A stretch of 64,000 nucleotides of DNA from Candidatus Nitricoxidivorans perseverans (GCA_030246985.1 CP107246.1:808282-872281), one strand, 5' to 3'. Shown: positions 18,920 through 30,406, counted from the first letter of the stretch. Numbers and translations: made by a program. The notes: generated by a model from the sequence alone, not told the origin.

Positions 18920-20041
18920 TCAGGATACGCAGAGAACCGACGGGTCCGCGTGGCCAGCGGCCGCCATGCGTTCGAGTTCCTGGAGCACGACGAGGCTCGC
19001 GTGCTCCATTTCCATCGCCTGGTCCAGGCCGGCCGCGAAATTGCCGTCGTGGAAATTCCGCACGGCTTCGACGCCATGATCGTGGAAGCTGACGTGGGCC
19101 GGCTCGACCTCCCGGTAGCCGGGCAGCCTGGAGAAGCAGCCCCGCCCCTCGCCCTGGTAGTACCACTTGCCCAGGCGGCATGTGGTATGGCTGGCGAAGT
19201 CCTCCGGCTGTTTCTGCGTGATACCGAGGAAAACCTTGTAGATCTCGAACTTGAATACCAGGTGATCGAGCTTCGCCGTCTCGATGAAGCTGCGCAGGGC
19301 GCTGGCGGCGATGGTGTTGGTCATTTTCTTCGTCAGGTCCAGCAGGCCCTGCATGCTGCCCGTCGCCGCCAGGCCGTCACGGGCGAACTCGCTGGCCTGC
19401 TGGGGAGAGAGTTCCATCATCGCCTTGACTTGCAGCGTATCACCCTGAATTGAGCCGACCAGCGATGAAATCTCGCCCGTGGCCGCCGTGGTGCGCTCGG
19501 CGAGTTTCCTGACCTCGTCCGCGACGACGGCAAAGCCCCGGCCCTGCTCCCCGGCGCGGGCGGCCTCGATGGCGGCGTTGAGGGCCAGGAGGTTGGTCTG
19601 ATCGGCGATTTCCTTGATCAGCTGGACGATGCCGCCGATCTGGCTGGTGCGCTCGTTGAGCTGCTCCACCTTGACGGAGGTTTCCCGCGTGCGGTCCGCC
19701 ATCTGCTGCATGTTGCCGGTGATCCGCTGGATGGCGACAAGGTTGGTGGAAAGCTCGCTGCTGGCGAGGATGGAGCCTTCGCGCTCCTCCCTCATCATCA
19801 CCGCCAGCGAGGCCAGGGTGCCCTGGACCTGGGTGGCGGATTCCCCGAAATGCTTGAGGCGGTCGAACAGCGCGGCGTACACGTCCGCCTGCGCCTGGAG
19901 CTGGTCGCGCTCCGCCGCCAGGGCATCCTTGTCGGCGGACAGGCCACGGATATGGTCTTCCTGCGACTGCAACCGCTGCTGCGCCTGCTCGAGCGCCTGG
20001 CGCAGCTCGCGGGCTTTGCGAATGTGTCTTGAACAGAACAT
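18920..20041 (-). CDS. Soluble methyl-accepting chemotaxis protein with C-terminal CZB domain
   Basis: 373 residues with no membrane segment. An N-terminal coiled coil (about 8-60) leads to the MCP signalling hairpin, tip [21 protein letters not shown] near 145-165. The C-terminal zinc-binding CZB domain has its ligand pattern: His in [12 protein letters not shown] (about 260), Cys in [14 protein letters not shown] (about 290), and HVSFHDHG (about 318). CZB receptors of the TlpD kind sense zinc and oxidants such as hypochlorous acid in the cytoplasm. No other che genes are in the window, so it must act on a pathway encoded elsewhere. Confidence 0.88.
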   Translation of the reverse strand: MFCSRHIRKARELRQALEQAQQRLQSQEDHIRGLSADKDALAAERDQLQAQADVYAALFDRLKHFGESATQVQGTLASLAVMMREEREGSILASSELSTNLVAIQRITGNMQQMADRTRETSVKVEQLNERTSQIGGIVQLIKEIADQTNLLALNAAIEAARAGEQGRGFAVVADEVRKLAERTTAATGEISSLVGSIQGDTLQVKAMMELSPQQASEFARDGLAATGSMQGLLDLTKKMTNTIAASALRSFIETAKLDHLVFKFEIYKVFLGITQKQPEDFASHTTCRLGKWYYQGEGRGCFSRLPGYREVEPAHVSFHDHGVEAVRNFHDGNFAAGLDQAMEMEHASLVVLQELERMAAAGHADPSVLCVS

Positions 20042-20086
20042 GGGATCGTCTCAATCAGGAAATTGCATTGCGAATATCATAAGCCG

Positions 20087-20572
20087 TCAATGATGGCGAT
20101 GCGCCTCCGGTCCATGCACGTGGCCGTGGGCGAGCTCCTCAGCGGTGGCCGCGCGCACGTCCGCCACGATGCAGGAGAAAATCAGGGAAACGCCGGCAAG
20201 CGGGTGGTTGCCGTCGACCACGACCTTGTCTTCCGCGATGTCGGTGATGGTATACAGTTCGCCGTCGTCCGAGCCGTCCTCGGTGGCGCGCTCGAACTGC
20301 ATGCCCACTTCGATGTTGTCCGGAAACATGGCGCGCGGCTCGATCACGACCAGTTCGGCGTCATAGTCGCCGAAGGCGTCTTCCGGTTGCAGCTTGACTT
20401 CGAGGTCGGTGCCGACTTCCAGGCCATGCAGTTCCTCTTCGAGGCGCGGGAAGATCGCGTCGTAGCCGCCATGCAGGTAGACGAGCGGCGTCTCGCCGTC
20501 GTCCACCAGGTTGCCGTCGCTGTCGGTGACGCGGTAATTGAGGGTGACTACGGTGTCTTTGGTGATTTGCAT
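20087..20572 (-). CDS. slyD: FKBP-type peptidyl-prolyl isomerase, SlyD family
   Basis: 161-residue prolyl isomerase/chaperone. The N-terminal ITKDTVVTLNYRVTDSDGNLVDD and EDAFGDYDAELV segments are typical, with the IF (insert-in-flap) domain in the middle. The C-terminal tail is His-rich (HGHVHGPEAHRHH), shorter than the E. coli metal-binding tail but likely still able to bind Ni or Zn. The ATG at 20572 lies inside the 3' end of bcp (25-base overlap). Confidence 0.9.
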   Translation of the reverse strand: MQITKDTVVTLNYRVTDSDGNLVDDGETPLVYLHGGYDAIFPRLEEELHGLEVGTDLEVKLQPEDAFGDYDAELVVIEPRAMFPDNIEVGMQFERATEDGSDDGELYTITDIAEDKVVVDGNHPLAGVSLIFSCIVADVRAATAEELAHGHVHGPEAHRHH

Positions 20573-21060
20573 GAGCCGCTCCGGGACAGGGTTCCGTTCA
20601 GTTGCTTGACGAGTTGAAAAACCTCGGCGGCATGTCCCTTGGGGCTCACGTCGTAGAGGGCATGACGAATGATACCCTGCCGGTCGATGATGAAGGTGGA
20701 TCGCACGACGGTGAGCTTGCGGTGGCCATCCTTCTCGCGGAAATGGCTGACGCCGTACTTGCGGCAGACCTCGCCTTCGACGTCGGAGAGCAGCCTCACC
20801 GACAGGCCGTTCTTGTCGCGGAAATCGGCATGGCTGAGGCAGTCGTCCCTGGAAACGCCGAGGATCGCGCAACCCAGGCGATTGAACTCCTCCTCGTGGT
20901 CGGAAAAGTCGATCGCCTCCAGGGTGCAGTACGGCGTGCCGTCTTTTGGATAGAAGAACAGGATGGCGCTCTGCCTGCCGCGCAGGGAAGAAAGATCAAA
21001 GGTCTCCATGTCCGCATCGGGCAATGTGAAATCGGGTGCGATCTGGCCAATCTGCAACAT
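20548..21060 (-). CDS. bcp: Peroxiredoxin, BCP/PrxQ type
   Basis: 170-residue thioredoxin-fold peroxidase that reduces hydroperoxides. The peroxidatic Cys is in KDGTPYCTLEA (about 46). The usual Gly before it is Tyr and there is no Cys five residues later, so the common C-x4-C form is absent. A Cys in GEVCRKYGV (about 95) could act as an alternative resolving residue. The C terminus (about 15 residues with Ser and Lys) extends beyond the usual end and overlaps slyD. A TAGAAT element and a GGAGA ribosome site precede it. Confidence 0.87.
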   Translation of the reverse strand: MLQIGQIAPDFTLPDADMETFDLSSLRGRQSAILFFYPKDGTPYCTLEAIDFSDHEEEFNRLGCAILGVSRDDCLSHADFRDKNGLSVRLLSDVEGEVCRKYGVSHFREKDGHRKLTVVRSTFIIDRQGIIRHALYDVSPKGHAAEVFQLVKQLNGTLSRSGSCKSPKTP

Positions 21061-21084
21061 GTTCTCTCCGAAAGATGTGGCGCG

Positions 21085-21090
21085 ATTCTA
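21085..21090 (-). promoter_or_regulatory. Candidate -10 element for bcp
   Basis: Minus-strand TAGAAT followed by CGCGCC, in the short gap after lpdA. It gives a leader of about 18 bases containing GGAGA before the bcp ATG. No clear -35. Confidence 0.35.
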
Positions 21091-21092
21091 AG

Positions 21093-22544
21093 TCAGAAAT
21101 GCAGCGCCCGCCCATCCACCGCGAGCGCCGCCTCGTGCATCGCCTCGGAGAGCGTCGGGTGGGCATGGCAGATGCGCGCCAGGTCTTCGGAACTGCCGCG
21201 GAAGGCCATGGCCGTCACGGCCTCGCCGATCAGCTCGGAGGCGTTGTTGCCGATCACGTGGACGCCCAGTATCTCGTCGGTCCGCGCGTCCGCCAGCATC
21301 TTGACGAAGCCGGCGGTGTCGCCCTGCCCCAGCGCGCGGCCATTGGCCATGAACGGAATCTGGCCGACACGGAATTCGACGCCCTCGTCCCTGAGCCGGG
21401 TCTCGGTCTTGCCGACCCAGGCGATCTCCGGATGGGTGTAGACGACGTAGGGGATGGTGTCGTAATCGACATGGCCGGCCTGGCCCGCGATCAGTTCGGC
21501 GACCATGACGCCCTCCTCCATGCCCTTGTGGGCGAGCATGGGGCCGCGCACGACGTCGCCCACGGCCCATACGTTCTCCAGGTTCGTGCGGCAATGCTCG
21601 TCCACCTCGATGCGGCCGCACGCGTCGAGCCGGAGGCCGACGTCGCCCGCACCCAGCCCCTCGGTGTTCGGCACGCGACCGACGGAGACGATCAGGCGGT
21701 CGAATTCGAGCGTCCGCGCCCCATCGTTGGACTCGTCGCCGTCATTGAACTCGACCGTCACCGCCGTCTCGCCAGTGCTGACTTTCGTGATCTTCACGCC
21801 CAACCGGATATTGAGCCCCTGCTTGCGGGTGAACACCTTCCAGGCCTCCTTGGCCACGGCCGGATCGGCGATGGCGAGAAAGTCCGGCAGGGCTTCGAGC
21901 AGGGTGACCTCGCTGCCAAGCCGCTTCCATACCGAGCCCAGTTCCAGGCCGATGACGCCCGCGCCGATGACGCCCAGACGCTTCGGGACGGCGTCGAAGG
22001 CGAGCGCGCCGGCGTTGTCGCAAACCAACCGGTTGTCCACATCGACGCCGGGCAGCGTGCGCGGCCGGGAACCGGTGGCGACGATGACGTGCCGGGCCTC
22101 GACGGGCTCGCCGCCCTCGCCGCCAACACCGACGCGCCAGCGCCCGCCCTCGCCGTCGCGGTTAAGGAACCGGCCACGGCCCGGCAGCAGCGCCACCTTG
22201 TTCTTCTTGAACAAGCTCCGGATGCCGCCGGTGAGCTGGGTGACGATGTTGTCCTTGCGCCGGACCATGGCGCCGACATCGAGGCGCACGTTCTCGACGC
22301 CGATGCCGTGCATGACGAAGGCGTGGTTCGCCTGATCGAAAAGCTCGGAGGATCGCAGCAGCGCCTTCGACGGGATGCAGCCGACGTTGAGGCAGGTGCC
22401 GCCCAGGCGCACCTCGCCCTTCGGGTCGGCGTAGGTTTCCGATTCGACGCAGGCGGTCGAGAAACCGAGCTGCGCCGCGCGGATCGCGGCGACGTAGCCG
22501 CCGGGGCCGCCGCCGATGACGACGACGTCGAATTGTTTTGCCAT
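21093..22544 (-). CDS. lpdA: Dihydrolipoyl dehydrogenase (E3)
   Basis: 483-residue FAD/NAD disulfide reductase that reoxidises lipoyl groups of 2-oxo acid dehydrogenases. FAD site [19 protein letters not shown] at the N terminus; redox disulfide in [13 protein letters not shown] (about 49-61); NAD site [15 protein letters not shown] (about 190); catalytic [10 protein letters not shown] near the C terminus. There is no added lipoyl domain. As the last gene of the sucA-sucB-lpdA set it should serve 2-oxoglutarate dehydrogenase. Confidence 0.95.
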   Translation of the reverse strand: MAKQFDVVVIGGGPGGYVAAIRAAQLGFSTACVESETYADPKGEVRLGGTCLNVGCIPSKALLRSSELFDQANHAFVMHGIGVENVRLDVGAMVRRKDNIVTQLTGGIRSLFKKNKVALLPGRGRFLNRDGEGGRWRVGVGGEGGEPVEARHVIVATGSRPRTLPGVDVDNRLVCDNAGALAFDAVPKRLGVIGAGVIGLELGSVWKRLGSEVTLLEALPDFLAIADPAVAKEAWKVFTRKQGLNIRLGVKITKVSTGETAVTVEFNDGDESNDGARTLEFDRLIVSVGRVPNTEGLGAGDVGLRLDACGRIEVDEHCRTNLENVWAVGDVVRGPMLAHKGMEEGVMVAELIAGQAGHVDYDTIPYVVYTHPEIAWVGKTETRLRDEGVEFRVGQIPFMANGRALGQGDTAGFVKMLADARTDEILGVHVIGNNASELIGEAVTAMAFRGSSEDLARICHAHPTLSEAMHEAALAVDGRALHF

Positions 22545-22554
22545 GTTCCGTTCC

Positions 22555-23607
22555 TCAGAGATCGAGCAGCAGGCGAGCCGGATCCTCCAGCGCCTCCTTG
22601 ATGGCCACCAAGCCCAGCACCGCCTCGCGCCCGTCGATGATCCGGTGGTCGTAGGACAGCGCCAAATAGTTCATCGGCCGGATCACGACCTGGCCGTTCT
22701 CGGCCACCGGCCGGTCCTTGGTGGCGTGGATGCCAAGGATAGCCGACTGGGGCGGGTTGATGATCGGCGTGCTGAGCATCGAGCCGAAGATGCCGCCGTT
22801 GGAGATTGAAAAGGTGCCGCCGGTCAGCTCTTCCAGCGACAGCTTGCCGTCCTTCGCCTTCTGGCCGAATTCGGCGATCTTCTTCTCGACCTGCGCGAGG
22901 GACATCCGGTCGGCGTCGCGGATGATCGGCACCACGAGGCCGCGCGGCGAGCCCACGGCGACGCCGATGTCGAAGTAGCCGTGATAGACGATGTCGCCGC
23001 CGTCGACGGAGGCGTTGAGGACGGGAAACCGCTTCAGCGCATGGGTCACGGCCCGGACGAAGAAGCTCATGAAGCCAAGCTTGACGCCATGCTCCTTCTC
23101 GAACTTCTCGGCGTATTTCTTCCGCAGCTCGATCACCGCGGCCATGTTGACCTCGTTGAAGGTGGTCAGGATGGCGTTCTCGTTCTTCGACCGGACCAGG
23201 CGCTCGGCGATGCGGGCGCGCAGCCGGCTCATGGGCACGCGCTGCTCGGGACGCCCGTCGGCGATGGCCTCGGCGGGGACGGCGGACGGCTCCGCCAGGG
23301 GCGTTGCGGCGGCCGGCTCGACGGCGGGAGGCGGCTCGACGACGGCGGGGGATGGCGCGGCGGCGGCCGCTTCGGTATCGATCCGGGCGATCACCTCGCC
23401 GGCGACGACGGTGTCGCCGTTGCCCCTGAGCACTTCGGCCAGGACGCCGGCCGCGGGCGCGGGCAGTTCCAGCACCACCTTGTCGGTTTCGACGTCGATG
23501 AGGTTCTCATCGCGGGCGACGGCCTCGCCCACATGCCGGTTCCATCGGACCAGGGTCGCCTCGGCGACGGATTCCGAAAGCTGCGGCACCTTGACTTCGA
23601 TCAGCAT
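22555..23607 (-). CDS. sucB: 2-oxoglutarate dehydrogenase E2 (dihydrolipoyl succinyltransferase), lacking a visible PSBD
   Basis: 350 residues, short for an E2o (usually about 400). The lipoyl domain spans residues 1-78 with the lipoyl-lysine in [10 protein letters not shown] (about 43). An Ala/Pro/Glu-rich linker (about 80-122) runs straight into the catalytic domain at [15 protein letters not shown]. The catalytic His-Asp is in [11 protein letters not shown] near the C terminus. The peripheral subunit-binding domain that normally sits between linker and catalytic core is not present. The reading frame is intact and the ATG at 23607 gives the conserved [14 protein letters not shown] start, so it does not look like sequence damage. 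Confidence 0.93.
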   Translation of the reverse strand: MLIEVKVPQLSESVAEATLVRWNRHVGEAVARDENLIDVETDKVVLELPAPAAGVLAEVLRGNGDTVVAGEVIARIDTEAAAAAPSPAVVEPPPAVEPAAATPLAEPSAVPAEAIADGRPEQRVPMSRLRARIAERLVRSKNENAILTTFNEVNMAAVIELRKKYAEKFEKEHGVKLGFMSFFVRAVTHALKRFPVLNASVDGGDIVYHGYFDIGVAVGSPRGLVVPIIRDADRMSLAQVEKKIAEFGQKAKDGKLSLEELTGGTFSISNGGIFGSMLSTPIINPPQSAILGIHATKDRPVAENGQVVIRPMNYLALSYDHRIIDGREAVLGLVAIKEALEDPARLLLDL

Positions 23608-23620
23608 GAAAGTCTCCTTC

Positions 23621-26380
23621 CTATTTCTCCAGGGGGGCGAAGGCGCGATCGACCACATCCTTCTGTTGCGCGGCATGCAGGGCGGGATAACCGACGGCGG
23701 ACGATGCCGAGGCCGGCCTCGACACCACGTGCAGCGACTGGCCCTTACCCAGGAGCGGCGCCAGCCGGTGATGCTTGGCGTACCAGGCGCCCTGGTTGAG
23801 AGGCTCCTCCTGGCACCAGACCAGTTCAGAAAGCCGCGGATATTTCCGCATCTCCTCGGCCAGCCGGCGGTCGTCGAAGGGGTAGAGCTGTTCGACCCGC
23901 GCCAGCGCGACATGCCCGATGCCCCGCTCGCGGCGCGCCGCCAGGAGATCGTAGAACACCTTGCCGGCGCAGGCCACGAGGCGGGTCACCTCCTTCACCG
24001 GCAGTTCGTCGATTTCGCCGATCACCGTCTGGAAGGTGCCGCTGGAAAGCTCCTCGAAGGACGAGGCGGCGTTCTTGTGGCGCAGGAGCGACTTGGGCGT
24101 CATCACGACCAGGGGCTTGCGCTGCGGCCTGAGCATCTGCCGGCGCAGCAGGTGGAAGACCTGGGCGGCGTTCGAGGGCACGCAGACCTCCCAGTTGAAG
24201 CCGGCGGAAAGCTGCATGAAGCGTTCGATCCGCGCCGAGGAATGCTCCGCGCCCTGCCCCTCGTGGCCGTGCGGCAGCAGCAGCGTGAGGCCGCAGCCGC
24301 GCCCCCACTTGGCCTCACCGGCGGCGAGGAACTGGTCGATCACCACCTGGGCGCCGTTGGCGAAGTCGCCGAACTGCGCCTCCCAGAGCACCAGCTCGTC
24401 GGGAGAGGCCGTGGCGTAGCCGTATTCGAAAGCCAGCACGGCCTCCTCGGACAGCACCGAGTCGATGGCGATGAAGGGCGCCTGGCCCTCCGCGACGTGT
24501 TGGAGCGGCACCCAGGCGCCTTCATCCCACTTCTCGCGGTTCTGGTCGTGCAGCACGGCGTGGCGGTGGAAGAAGGTGCCGCGTCCGCTGTCCTCGCCGG
24601 ACAGGCGAACGCCGATGCCGGCCGACAGCAGCGTGGCGTAGGCGAGGTTCTCGGCCATGCCCCAGTCGATCGGCAGCCGGCCCTCGCCCATGGCGAGGCG
24701 GTCGTCGACGATCTTGCGCACGCGGGGATGCAGGCTGAAGCCGTCCGGGATGTCAGCGAGTCGCGCCGCCAGGCGCCGCAGTTCGTCGGGCGCCACGCGG
24801 GTGTCGCACAGCTCCGTGTAGCGGACGCCGACATGGGGCCGCCAGTCGACCGCAAACCGGCTCCGGTGGCTTGAGATCACCGGATCGACGAGGTGGTGGC
24901 CCTCGTCGAGCGCGGTGCGGTAGTCGGCGACCATGCGGTCGGGCTCGCCTTCGGCGCAGACGCCCCGTGCGACGAGTCGGTCCGCGTAGAGCCTGCGGGT
25001 GCCCGGATGCGCGGCGATCTTCCGGTACATCAGCGGCTGTGTGACCATCGGCTCGTCCTGCTCGTTGTGGCCGAGCTTGCGGAAGCAGACGATGTCCACG
25101 ACCACGTCGCGACGGAATTCCTGCCGGTACTCGACAGCCAGCCGCGTGACGAAGGCGACCGCCTCCGGATCGTCGCCATTGACGTGGAAAATCGGCGCCT
25201 CGATCATCTTGAAGACGTCGGTGCAGTAGAGCGAGGAGCGGACGTCACGCGGGTCGGAGGTGGTGAAGCCGATCTGGTTGTTGATGACGAGATGCACGGT
25301 GCCGCCGGTGCCGTAGCCGCGCGTCCGGGAAAAGTTGAGCATCTCCTGGTTGACGCCCTGGCCGGCCACGGCCGCGTCGCCGTGCAGCAGCACCGGCAGA
25401 ACCTCCCCGCCCGTTCTGTCCCCGCGATGCCGCTGGCGGGCATAGACCGAACCCTCGACCACGGGGTTGACGATTTCCAGGTGCGATGGATTGAACGCCA
25501 GCGTCAGGTGCACCGGCCCGCCGGGCGTGCCGACGTCGGACGAATGGCCCATGTGGTACTTCACGTCGCCGTCCGAGAGGTGTCCGGGGCGCGCCTTGAA
25601 GTCGCCCTTCCTGCCTTCGAACTCCTCGAACAGGATTTTCGGCCGCTTGCCCAGGATGTTCACCAGCATGTTGAGCCGGCCGCGGTGTGCCATGCCGATC
25701 ACGATTTCCCGCACGCCCATGCGGCCCGCCGCCTGCACCAGGCAGTCCATGGCCACGATGACGGATTCGCCGCCCTCCAGGGAAAACCGCTTCTGGCCGA
25801 CGTAGCGCGTGTGCAGGTAGCGTTCCAGCGTTTCGGCGGCGGTGAGCCGTTCCAGGAATCGCCGGCGTTCCCCCGGGAGGTATTCCGGCGTGGCGCGTAT
25901 GGGCTCGATCCGGGCCTGGAGCCAGCGCTTCTGCGCGACGTCGGAGAGGTACATGAACTCCGAACCGATCGTGCCGCAATAGGTTTGCCGCAGCGCCTCG
26001 AGGATTTCGCGCAGCGTCGGGGAATCGGATGCCATGAAGAACGAGCCGCAGTGGAACGCGTGATCGAGATCGGCTTCGGTGAAGCCATAGTGGGAAGGTT
26101 CCAGTTCCACGATCCGCGGCCGTTCGTGGCGCTTCAGGGGATCGAGTCGCGCCCAGCGGTTGCCGAGAAACCGGTAGGCCTTAACGAGCTGGAAGACGCC
26201 GGACTGTTTCTCGCCGTTGTCGGCGACGCCCGTCGCGGACGCGCCAGAGAGCCCGTCGAAGCAGGCGCGCCAGTCCGGATCGACGGCGCCGGGATTGTCG
26301 AGGTATTTCTCGTAGATATCCTCGACGAAGCGCGCGTTCGCGCCGAACAGGTGGGAATTGTCCGGCAGCCGTTCCATCAT
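23621..26380 (-). CDS. sucA: 2-oxoglutarate dehydrogenase E1
   Basis: 919-residue thiamine-diphosphate enzyme that decarboxylates 2-oxoglutarate and succinylates the E2 lipoyl group. The N-terminal region begins with [17 protein letters not shown]. Conserved blocks include [17 protein letters not shown] (about 227), [17 protein letters not shown] (about 330), [16 protein letters not shown] (about 360) and [21 protein letters not shown] (about 700). There are two adjacent in-frame ATGs at 26380 and 26377. Packed between gltA and sucB. Confidence 0.96.
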   Translation of the reverse strand: MMERLPDNSHLFGANARFVEDIYEKYLDNPGAVDPDWRACFDGLSGASATGVADNGEKQSGVFQLVKAYRFLGNRWARLDPLKRHERPRIVELEPSHYGFTEADLDHAFHCGSFFMASDSPTLREILEALRQTYCGTIGSEFMYLSDVAQKRWLQARIEPIRATPEYLPGERRRFLERLTAAETLERYLHTRYVGQKRFSLEGGESVIVAMDCLVQAAGRMGVREIVIGMAHRGRLNMLVNILGKRPKILFEEFEGRKGDFKARPGHLSDGDVKYHMGHSSDVGTPGGPVHLTLAFNPSHLEIVNPVVEGSVYARQRHRGDRTGGEVLPVLLHGDAAVAGQGVNQEMLNFSRTRGYGTGGTVHLVINNQIGFTTSDPRDVRSSLYCTDVFKMIEAPIFHVNGDDPEAVAFVTRLAVEYRQEFRRDVVVDIVCFRKLGHNEQDEPMVTQPLMYRKIAAHPGTRRLYADRLVARGVCAEGEPDRMVADYRTALDEGHHLVDPVISSHRSRFAVDWRPHVGVRYTELCDTRVAPDELRRLAARLADIPDGFSLHPRVRKIVDDRLAMGEGRLPIDWGMAENLAYATLLSAGIGVRLSGEDSGRGTFFHRHAVLHDQNREKWDEGAWVPLQHVAEGQAPFIAIDSVLSEEAVLAFEYGYATASPDELVLWEAQFGDFANGAQVVIDQFLAAGEAKWGRGCGLTLLLPHGHEGQGAEHSSARIERFMQLSAGFNWEVCVPSNAAQVFHLLRRQMLRPQRKPLVVMTPKSLLRHKNAASSFEELSSGTFQTVIGEIDELPVKEVTRLVACAGKVFYDLLAARRERGIGHVALARVEQLYPFDDRRLAEEMRKYPRLSELVWCQEEPLNQGAWYAKHHRLAPLLGKGQSLHVVSRPASASSAVGYPALHAAQQKDVVDRAFAPLEK

Positions 26381-26384
26381 GGCG

Positions 26385-27695
26385 TCACCCTTTTCCGGAC
26401 AGTCGGCGCGACGCCATCGGCGGCACGTCGCGCCGCGCCGGGCCGGCGTAGAGCTGGCGCGGCCGGCCGATCTTCTGCTCCGGATCGGCGATCATCTCCT
26501 GCCATTGCGCGATCCAGCCGATGGTGCGCGCCATGGCGAAGATGCCCGTGAATAGCTGCGTCGGGATGCCGAGCGCCTTCTGGACGATGCCCGAGTAGAA
26601 ATCCACGTTCGGGTAGAGCTTCTTCGAGATGAAGTAGTCGTCCTCCAGCGCGATCCGCTCCAGTTCGAGCGCCAGCCTGAACAGCGGGTCGTCGTGCAGG
26701 CCGAGCTCGTTCAACACCTCGTGGCAAGTTTCGCGCATCAGGGTCGCGCGCGGATCGAAGTTCTTGTAGACGCGGTGGCCGAAGCCCATGAGCCGGAAGG
26801 AATCGTCCTTGTCCTTGGCGCGCCGAATGAACTCGGGCACGCGCGAGACGTCGCCGATCTCCTCCAGCATCTTCAGGCACGCCTCGTTGGCGCCGCCGTG
26901 GGCCGGACCCCAGAGGCAGGCGATGCCGGCGGCGACGCAGGCGAACGGGTTGGCGCGGGAGGAGCCCGACAACCGCACCGTCGAGGTGGAGGCGTTCTGC
27001 TCGTGGTCGGCGTGCAGGATCAGGATACGGTCGAGCGCGCGCACGAGCACCGGGTTGGGCTCGTAGTCCTCGCACGGCGTGGCGAACATCATATGCATGA
27101 AGTTGGCCGAGTAGGAAAGCGCGTTCCTCGGGTAGTTCATCGGCATGCCGATCGAATACTTGTAGGCCATGGCGACGATGGTCGGCATCTTGGCGATCAT
27201 GCGGACGGTCGCCACATGCCGGTGCCAGGGATCGTCGATGTCCAGCGAGTCGTGATAAAAGGCCGACAACGCGCCGACCATGCCCACCATCACCGCCATC
27301 GGGTGAGAGTCGCGCCGGAAGCCCTGCATGAAGCGCGGCATCTGCTCGTGCACCATCGTGTGCTTCTTGATGTTCCTTTCCCATTCGTCCTTCTGCGGAG
27401 CGTCGGGCAGCTCGCCGTTCTTGAGCAGGTAGCAGACCTCGACGAAGTCGCAATGCACGGCCAGTTGCTCAATCGGATAGCCGCGGTAGAGCAGCTCGCC
27501 CTTCTCGCCGTCGATATAGGTGATCGCGGACTGGCAGGACGCCGTGGACATGAAGCCCGGATCGTAGGTGAATACGCCGGCGCGGGCATACAGGGCGCGG
27601 ATGTCGACGACGTCCGGGCCGACGCTGCCGGAAAGGATCGGCAGCTCGATGCTCCGGCCGTCGATGGTCAGGGTTGCCGTGCGTTGCGCAGCCAT
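26385..27695 (-). CDS. gltA: Citrate synthase
   Basis: 436-residue type II (hexameric, Gram-negative) citrate synthase. Active-site residues are visible in [15 protein letters not shown] (His, about 267), [15 protein letters not shown] (His, about 305) and NVDFYSGI (Asp, about 362). The start at 27695 gives the usual short beta-rich N terminus; an upstream in-frame start at 27734 lies inside sdhE. It overlaps the end of sdhE by 28 bases. Confidence 0.96.
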   Translation of the reverse strand: MAAQRTATLTIDGRSIELPILSGSVGPDVVDIRALYARAGVFTYDPGFMSTASCQSAITYIDGEKGELLYRGYPIEQLAVHCDFVEVCYLLKNGELPDAPQKDEWERNIKKHTMVHEQMPRFMQGFRRDSHPMAVMVGMVGALSAFYHDSLDIDDPWHRHVATVRMIAKMPTIVAMAYKYSIGMPMNYPRNALSYSANFMHMMFATPCEDYEPNPVLVRALDRILILHADHEQNASTSTVRLSGSSRANPFACVAAGIACLWGPAHGGANEACLKMLEEIGDVSRVPEFIRRAKDKDDSFRLMGFGHRVYKNFDPRATLMRETCHEVLNELGLHDDPLFRLALELERIALEDDYFISKKLYPNVDFYSGIVQKALGIPTQLFTGIFAMARTIGWIAQWQEMIADPEQKIGRPRQLYAGPARRDVPPMASRRLSGKG

Positions 27696-27904
27696 GTCGA
27701 TGCCTCCATGTCGCAGCCGTTGATCCGTTCCCACAGTTCGTGGTCTTCCAGTTCCAGCAGTCGCTCCAGCGCCGCCATCGTCTCGTCGTCGAGGCTGTCG
27801 CCCGTCTCGCGCCAGAACCGCTGAAACACGATGTCCAGTTCCAGCAGGGCGCGCCGGCTGCGCCAGCGCAGCTTCTCCAGCCGAACGCGGCGCGCCTCGC
27901 TCAT
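27668..27904 (-). CDS. sdhE: Succinate dehydrogenase flavinylation factor SdhE
   Basis: 78-residue four-helix protein that promotes covalent FAD attachment to SdhA. The RGxxE-type region appears as [20 protein letters not shown], in which the usual Gly is Ser, followed by the acidic [16 protein letters not shown]. The ATG overlaps the sdhB stop (ATGA), and the 3' end overlaps the gltA start by 28 bases. Confidence 0.92.
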   Translation of the reverse strand: MSEARRVRLEKLRWRSRRALLELDIVFQRFWRETGDSLDDETMAALERLLELEDHELWERINGCDMEASTWLRNARQP

Positions 27905-28617
27905 ATCGCCCGCTTCACCATCATCTCCTTGATCATCCCGATCGCCCGGGTGGGATTGAGGCCCTTCGGGCAGGCGTCGACGCAGTTCATGATGGTATGG
28001 CACCGGAACAGGCGGTAGGGGTCCTCGAGGTTGTCGAGGCGCTCGCTGGTGGCCTGGTCGCGCGTGTCGGCGATGAATCGCCAGGCGGCCAGCAACCCGG
28101 CCGGCCCGACGAACTTGTCCGGATTCCACCAGAACGACGGGCAGGCGGTCGAGCAGCAGGCGCACAGGATGCACTCCCAGAGGCCGTCCAGCGCCTCGCG
28201 CTCCCGGGGCGATTGCAGTCGCTCGCGCTCCGGCAGCGGATCGTCGTTGATGAGCCAGGGCTTGACCGAATGGTACTGCTTGAAGAACTGCGTCATGTCG
28301 ACGATCAGGTCGCGGATCACCGGCAGGCCGGGCAGCGGTCGAAGCACGACGGGATCGCCCTCCGGGAAGGACGACAGGTCGGTCATGCAGGCCAGGCCGT
28401 TCCTGCCGTTGATGTTCATCGCATCCGAACCGCAGACCCCCTCGCGGCAGGACCGGCGGAAGGCGATGGAATCGTCCTTCTCCTTGAGCCTGAGCAGCGC
28501 GTCGAGCAGCTTGCGGTCGGCGGCGTCGACCTCCACCGAGATGTCCTGCATCCAGGGCTTCCGGTCCCGGTCGGGGTCAAAGCGGTAGATGTTGAAGCGC
28601 AGCGTTCGGGGGGCCAT
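27901..28617 (-). CDS. sdhB: Succinate dehydrogenase iron-sulfur subunit
   Basis: 238 residues carrying three Fe-S clusters between the flavin and the quinone site. [2Fe-2S] ligands: [21 protein letters not shown] (about 57-77). [4Fe-4S]: [13 protein letters not shown] (about 149-161). [3Fe-4S]: [17 protein letters not shown] (about 206-222). The ATG at 28617 is 5 bases below the sdhA stop. Confidence 0.97.
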   Translation of the reverse strand: MAPRTLRFNIYRFDPDRDRKPWMQDISVEVDAADRKLLDALLRLKEKDDSIAFRRSCREGVCGSDAMNINGRNGLACMTDLSSFPEGDPVVLRPLPGLPVIRDLIVDMTQFFKQYHSVKPWLINDDPLPERERLQSPREREALDGLWECILCACCSTACPSFWWNPDKFVGPAGLLAAWRFIADTRDQATSERLDNLEDPYRLFRCHTIMNCVDACPKGLNPTRAIGMIKEMMVKRAI

Positions 28618-28622
28618 GTCAG

Positions 28623-30401
28623 TCAGTAGGTGCGCTTCTTGAGGGCGATGCTGGGGATGGTCAGCGGGTTGAGGTTGACCGGCTTGTAGTCGATGCGGTT
28701 GCCTTCGCGGTACCACAGCGTGTGCTTGAGCCAGTTTGCGTCGTCGCGGCCGTTCGGGTGTTCCGGCGTGTCGGGCGCGTCGTCGCGCACGTGGGCGCCG
28801 CGCGATTCGCGCCGGGCCTCGGCGGAGACCATCGTCGCCTTGGCCACCTCGATCAGATTCTCCAGCTCCAGGGCCTCGATGCGGGCCGTGTTGAATACCT
28901 TCGACCTGTCAGCGATCGCGGTCTGGCGCACCTGCGCCTCGATTTCCGCGATCCTCTCGACCCCCTGCCGGAGCAGGCCGCCGAAGCGGAAGACGCCGCA
29001 ATGGTGCTGCATGGCGCGCTGGAGGGCTGTCAGCGTCTCGCCGACGCGGGCGCCGTCCCTTTGCGCGTCGATGCGCGCGACGCGGGCGCGGCTCTTCTCG
29101 ATCTCCGCCTTCGGCAGCGGCTTGAAGGCCTTGGGCACGTAGCGGATGAACTCGGCCATGGACTCGCCGGCCGACTTGCCGAACACCAGGAGATCCAGCA
29201 GCGAGTTGGTGCCGAGGCGGTTGGCGCCGTGCACCGAGGCGCAGGCGCACTCACCGGCGGCGTAGAAGCCCCGGATGACCACGGCCGGCAGCCCTTCCCT
29301 GGGCGCGATCGCCTCGCCGCGGAAGTTGGTGGGGATGCCGCCCATCTGGTAATGCGCGGTGGGCACGACGGGGATGGGGTCGCGCAGCGGGTCGACGCCG
29401 GCGAACTGGAGCGCGATCTCGCGGATGCCCGGCAGCCGTTTCATGACGGTTTCCGGCGGAAGGGCCGTGATGTCGAGCAGCATGAAGTCCTTGTTCGGCC
29501 CGCAGCCCCGGCCCGCGTTGATCTCGGTGACGATGGCGCGCGAAACGACGTCGCGCGAGGCGAGGTCCTTCGCGTTGGGCGCATAGCGTTCCATGAACCG
29601 CTCGCCTTCCGAGTTGAGGAGAACGCCGCCCTCGCCGCGCACGCCCTCGCTGATCAGCACCCCGGCGCCGGCCACCCCCGTCGGGTGGAACTGCCAGAAC
29701 TCCATGTCCTCCAGCGGAATTCCGGCGCGCGCGGCCATGCCCAGGCCGTCGCCGGTGTTGATGAATGCGTTGGTCGAGTTGTGGAAGATGCGCCCCGCGC
29801 CGCCCGTGGCGAACATCGTGGCCTTGGCCTGGAAGACGGAGAACTCGCCGGTCTCCATCTCGAGCGCGGTGACGCCCAGCACCTGCCCGTCCGGGGCGCG
29901 GATCAGGTCCAGCGCCATCCACTCGACGAAGAACTGCGTGTTGGCCCGGAGATTGCGCTGGTACATCGCGTGCAGCATCGCGTGGCCGGTGCGGTCGGCG
30001 GCGGCGCAGGCGCGGCGCACGGGCTTCTCGCCGAAGTTCGACATGTGGCCGCCGAAGGATCGCTGGTAGATCTTGCCGGCGTCGGTGCGGTCGAAGGGCA
30101 TGCCGTAGTGCTCCAGCTCGATCACCACCTCGTTGGCCTTGCGGCACATGAACTCGATGGCGTCCTGGTCGCCGAGCCAGTCGGAGCCCTTGACGGTGTC
30201 GTACATGTGCCAGTGCCAGTGGTCCTCGCCGGCGTTGCCCAGCGACGCCGCCACGCCGCCCTGCGCCGCCACGGTGTGCGAGCGGGTCGGGAAGACCTTG
30301 GAGAGCACGGCGGTCTTGAGGCCGGCCTCGGAGAGCTGGATGGCCGCGCGCAGGCCGGCGCCGCCGGAGCCAACGATGACGGCGTCGAAACTTCGGATCA
30401 C
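28623..30401 (-). CDS. sdhA: Succinate dehydrogenase flavoprotein subunit
   Basis: 592 residues; oxidises succinate at a covalent FAD. The N-terminal FAD site is [23 protein letters not shown], and the flavin-linking His is in [18 protein letters not shown] (about 42). The active-site regions [23 protein letters not shown] and [18 protein letters not shown] are intact. The start is probably the GTG at 30401, with a TTG at 30410 overlapping the sdhD stop as an alternative. Confidence 0.96.
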   Translation of the reverse strand: MIRSFDAVIVGSGGAGLRAAIQLSEAGLKTAVLSKVFPTRSHTVAAQGGVAASLGNAGEDHWHWHMYDTVKGSDWLGDQDAIEFMCRKANEVVIELEHYGMPFDRTDAGKIYQRSFGGHMSNFGEKPVRRACAAADRTGHAMLHAMYQRNLRANTQFFVEWMALDLIRAPDGQVLGVTALEMETGEFSVFQAKATMFATGGAGRIFHNSTNAFINTGDGLGMAARAGIPLEDMEFWQFHPTGVAGAGVLISEGVRGEGGVLLNSEGERFMERYAPNAKDLASRDVVSRAIVTEINAGRGCGPNKDFMLLDITALPPETVMKRLPGIREIALQFAGVDPLRDPIPVVPTAHYQMGGIPTNFRGEAIAPREGLPAVVIRGFYAAGECACASVHGANRLGTNSLLDLLVFGKSAGESMAEFIRYVPKAFKPLPKAEIEKSRARVARIDAQRDGARVGETLTALQRAMQHHCGVFRFGGLLRQGVERIAEIEAQVRQTAIADRSKVFNTARIEALELENLIEVAKATMVSAEARRESRGAHVRDDAPDTPEHPNGRDDANWLKHTLWYREGNRIDYKPVNLNPLTIPSIALKKRTY

Positions 30402-30406
30402 GGGGC

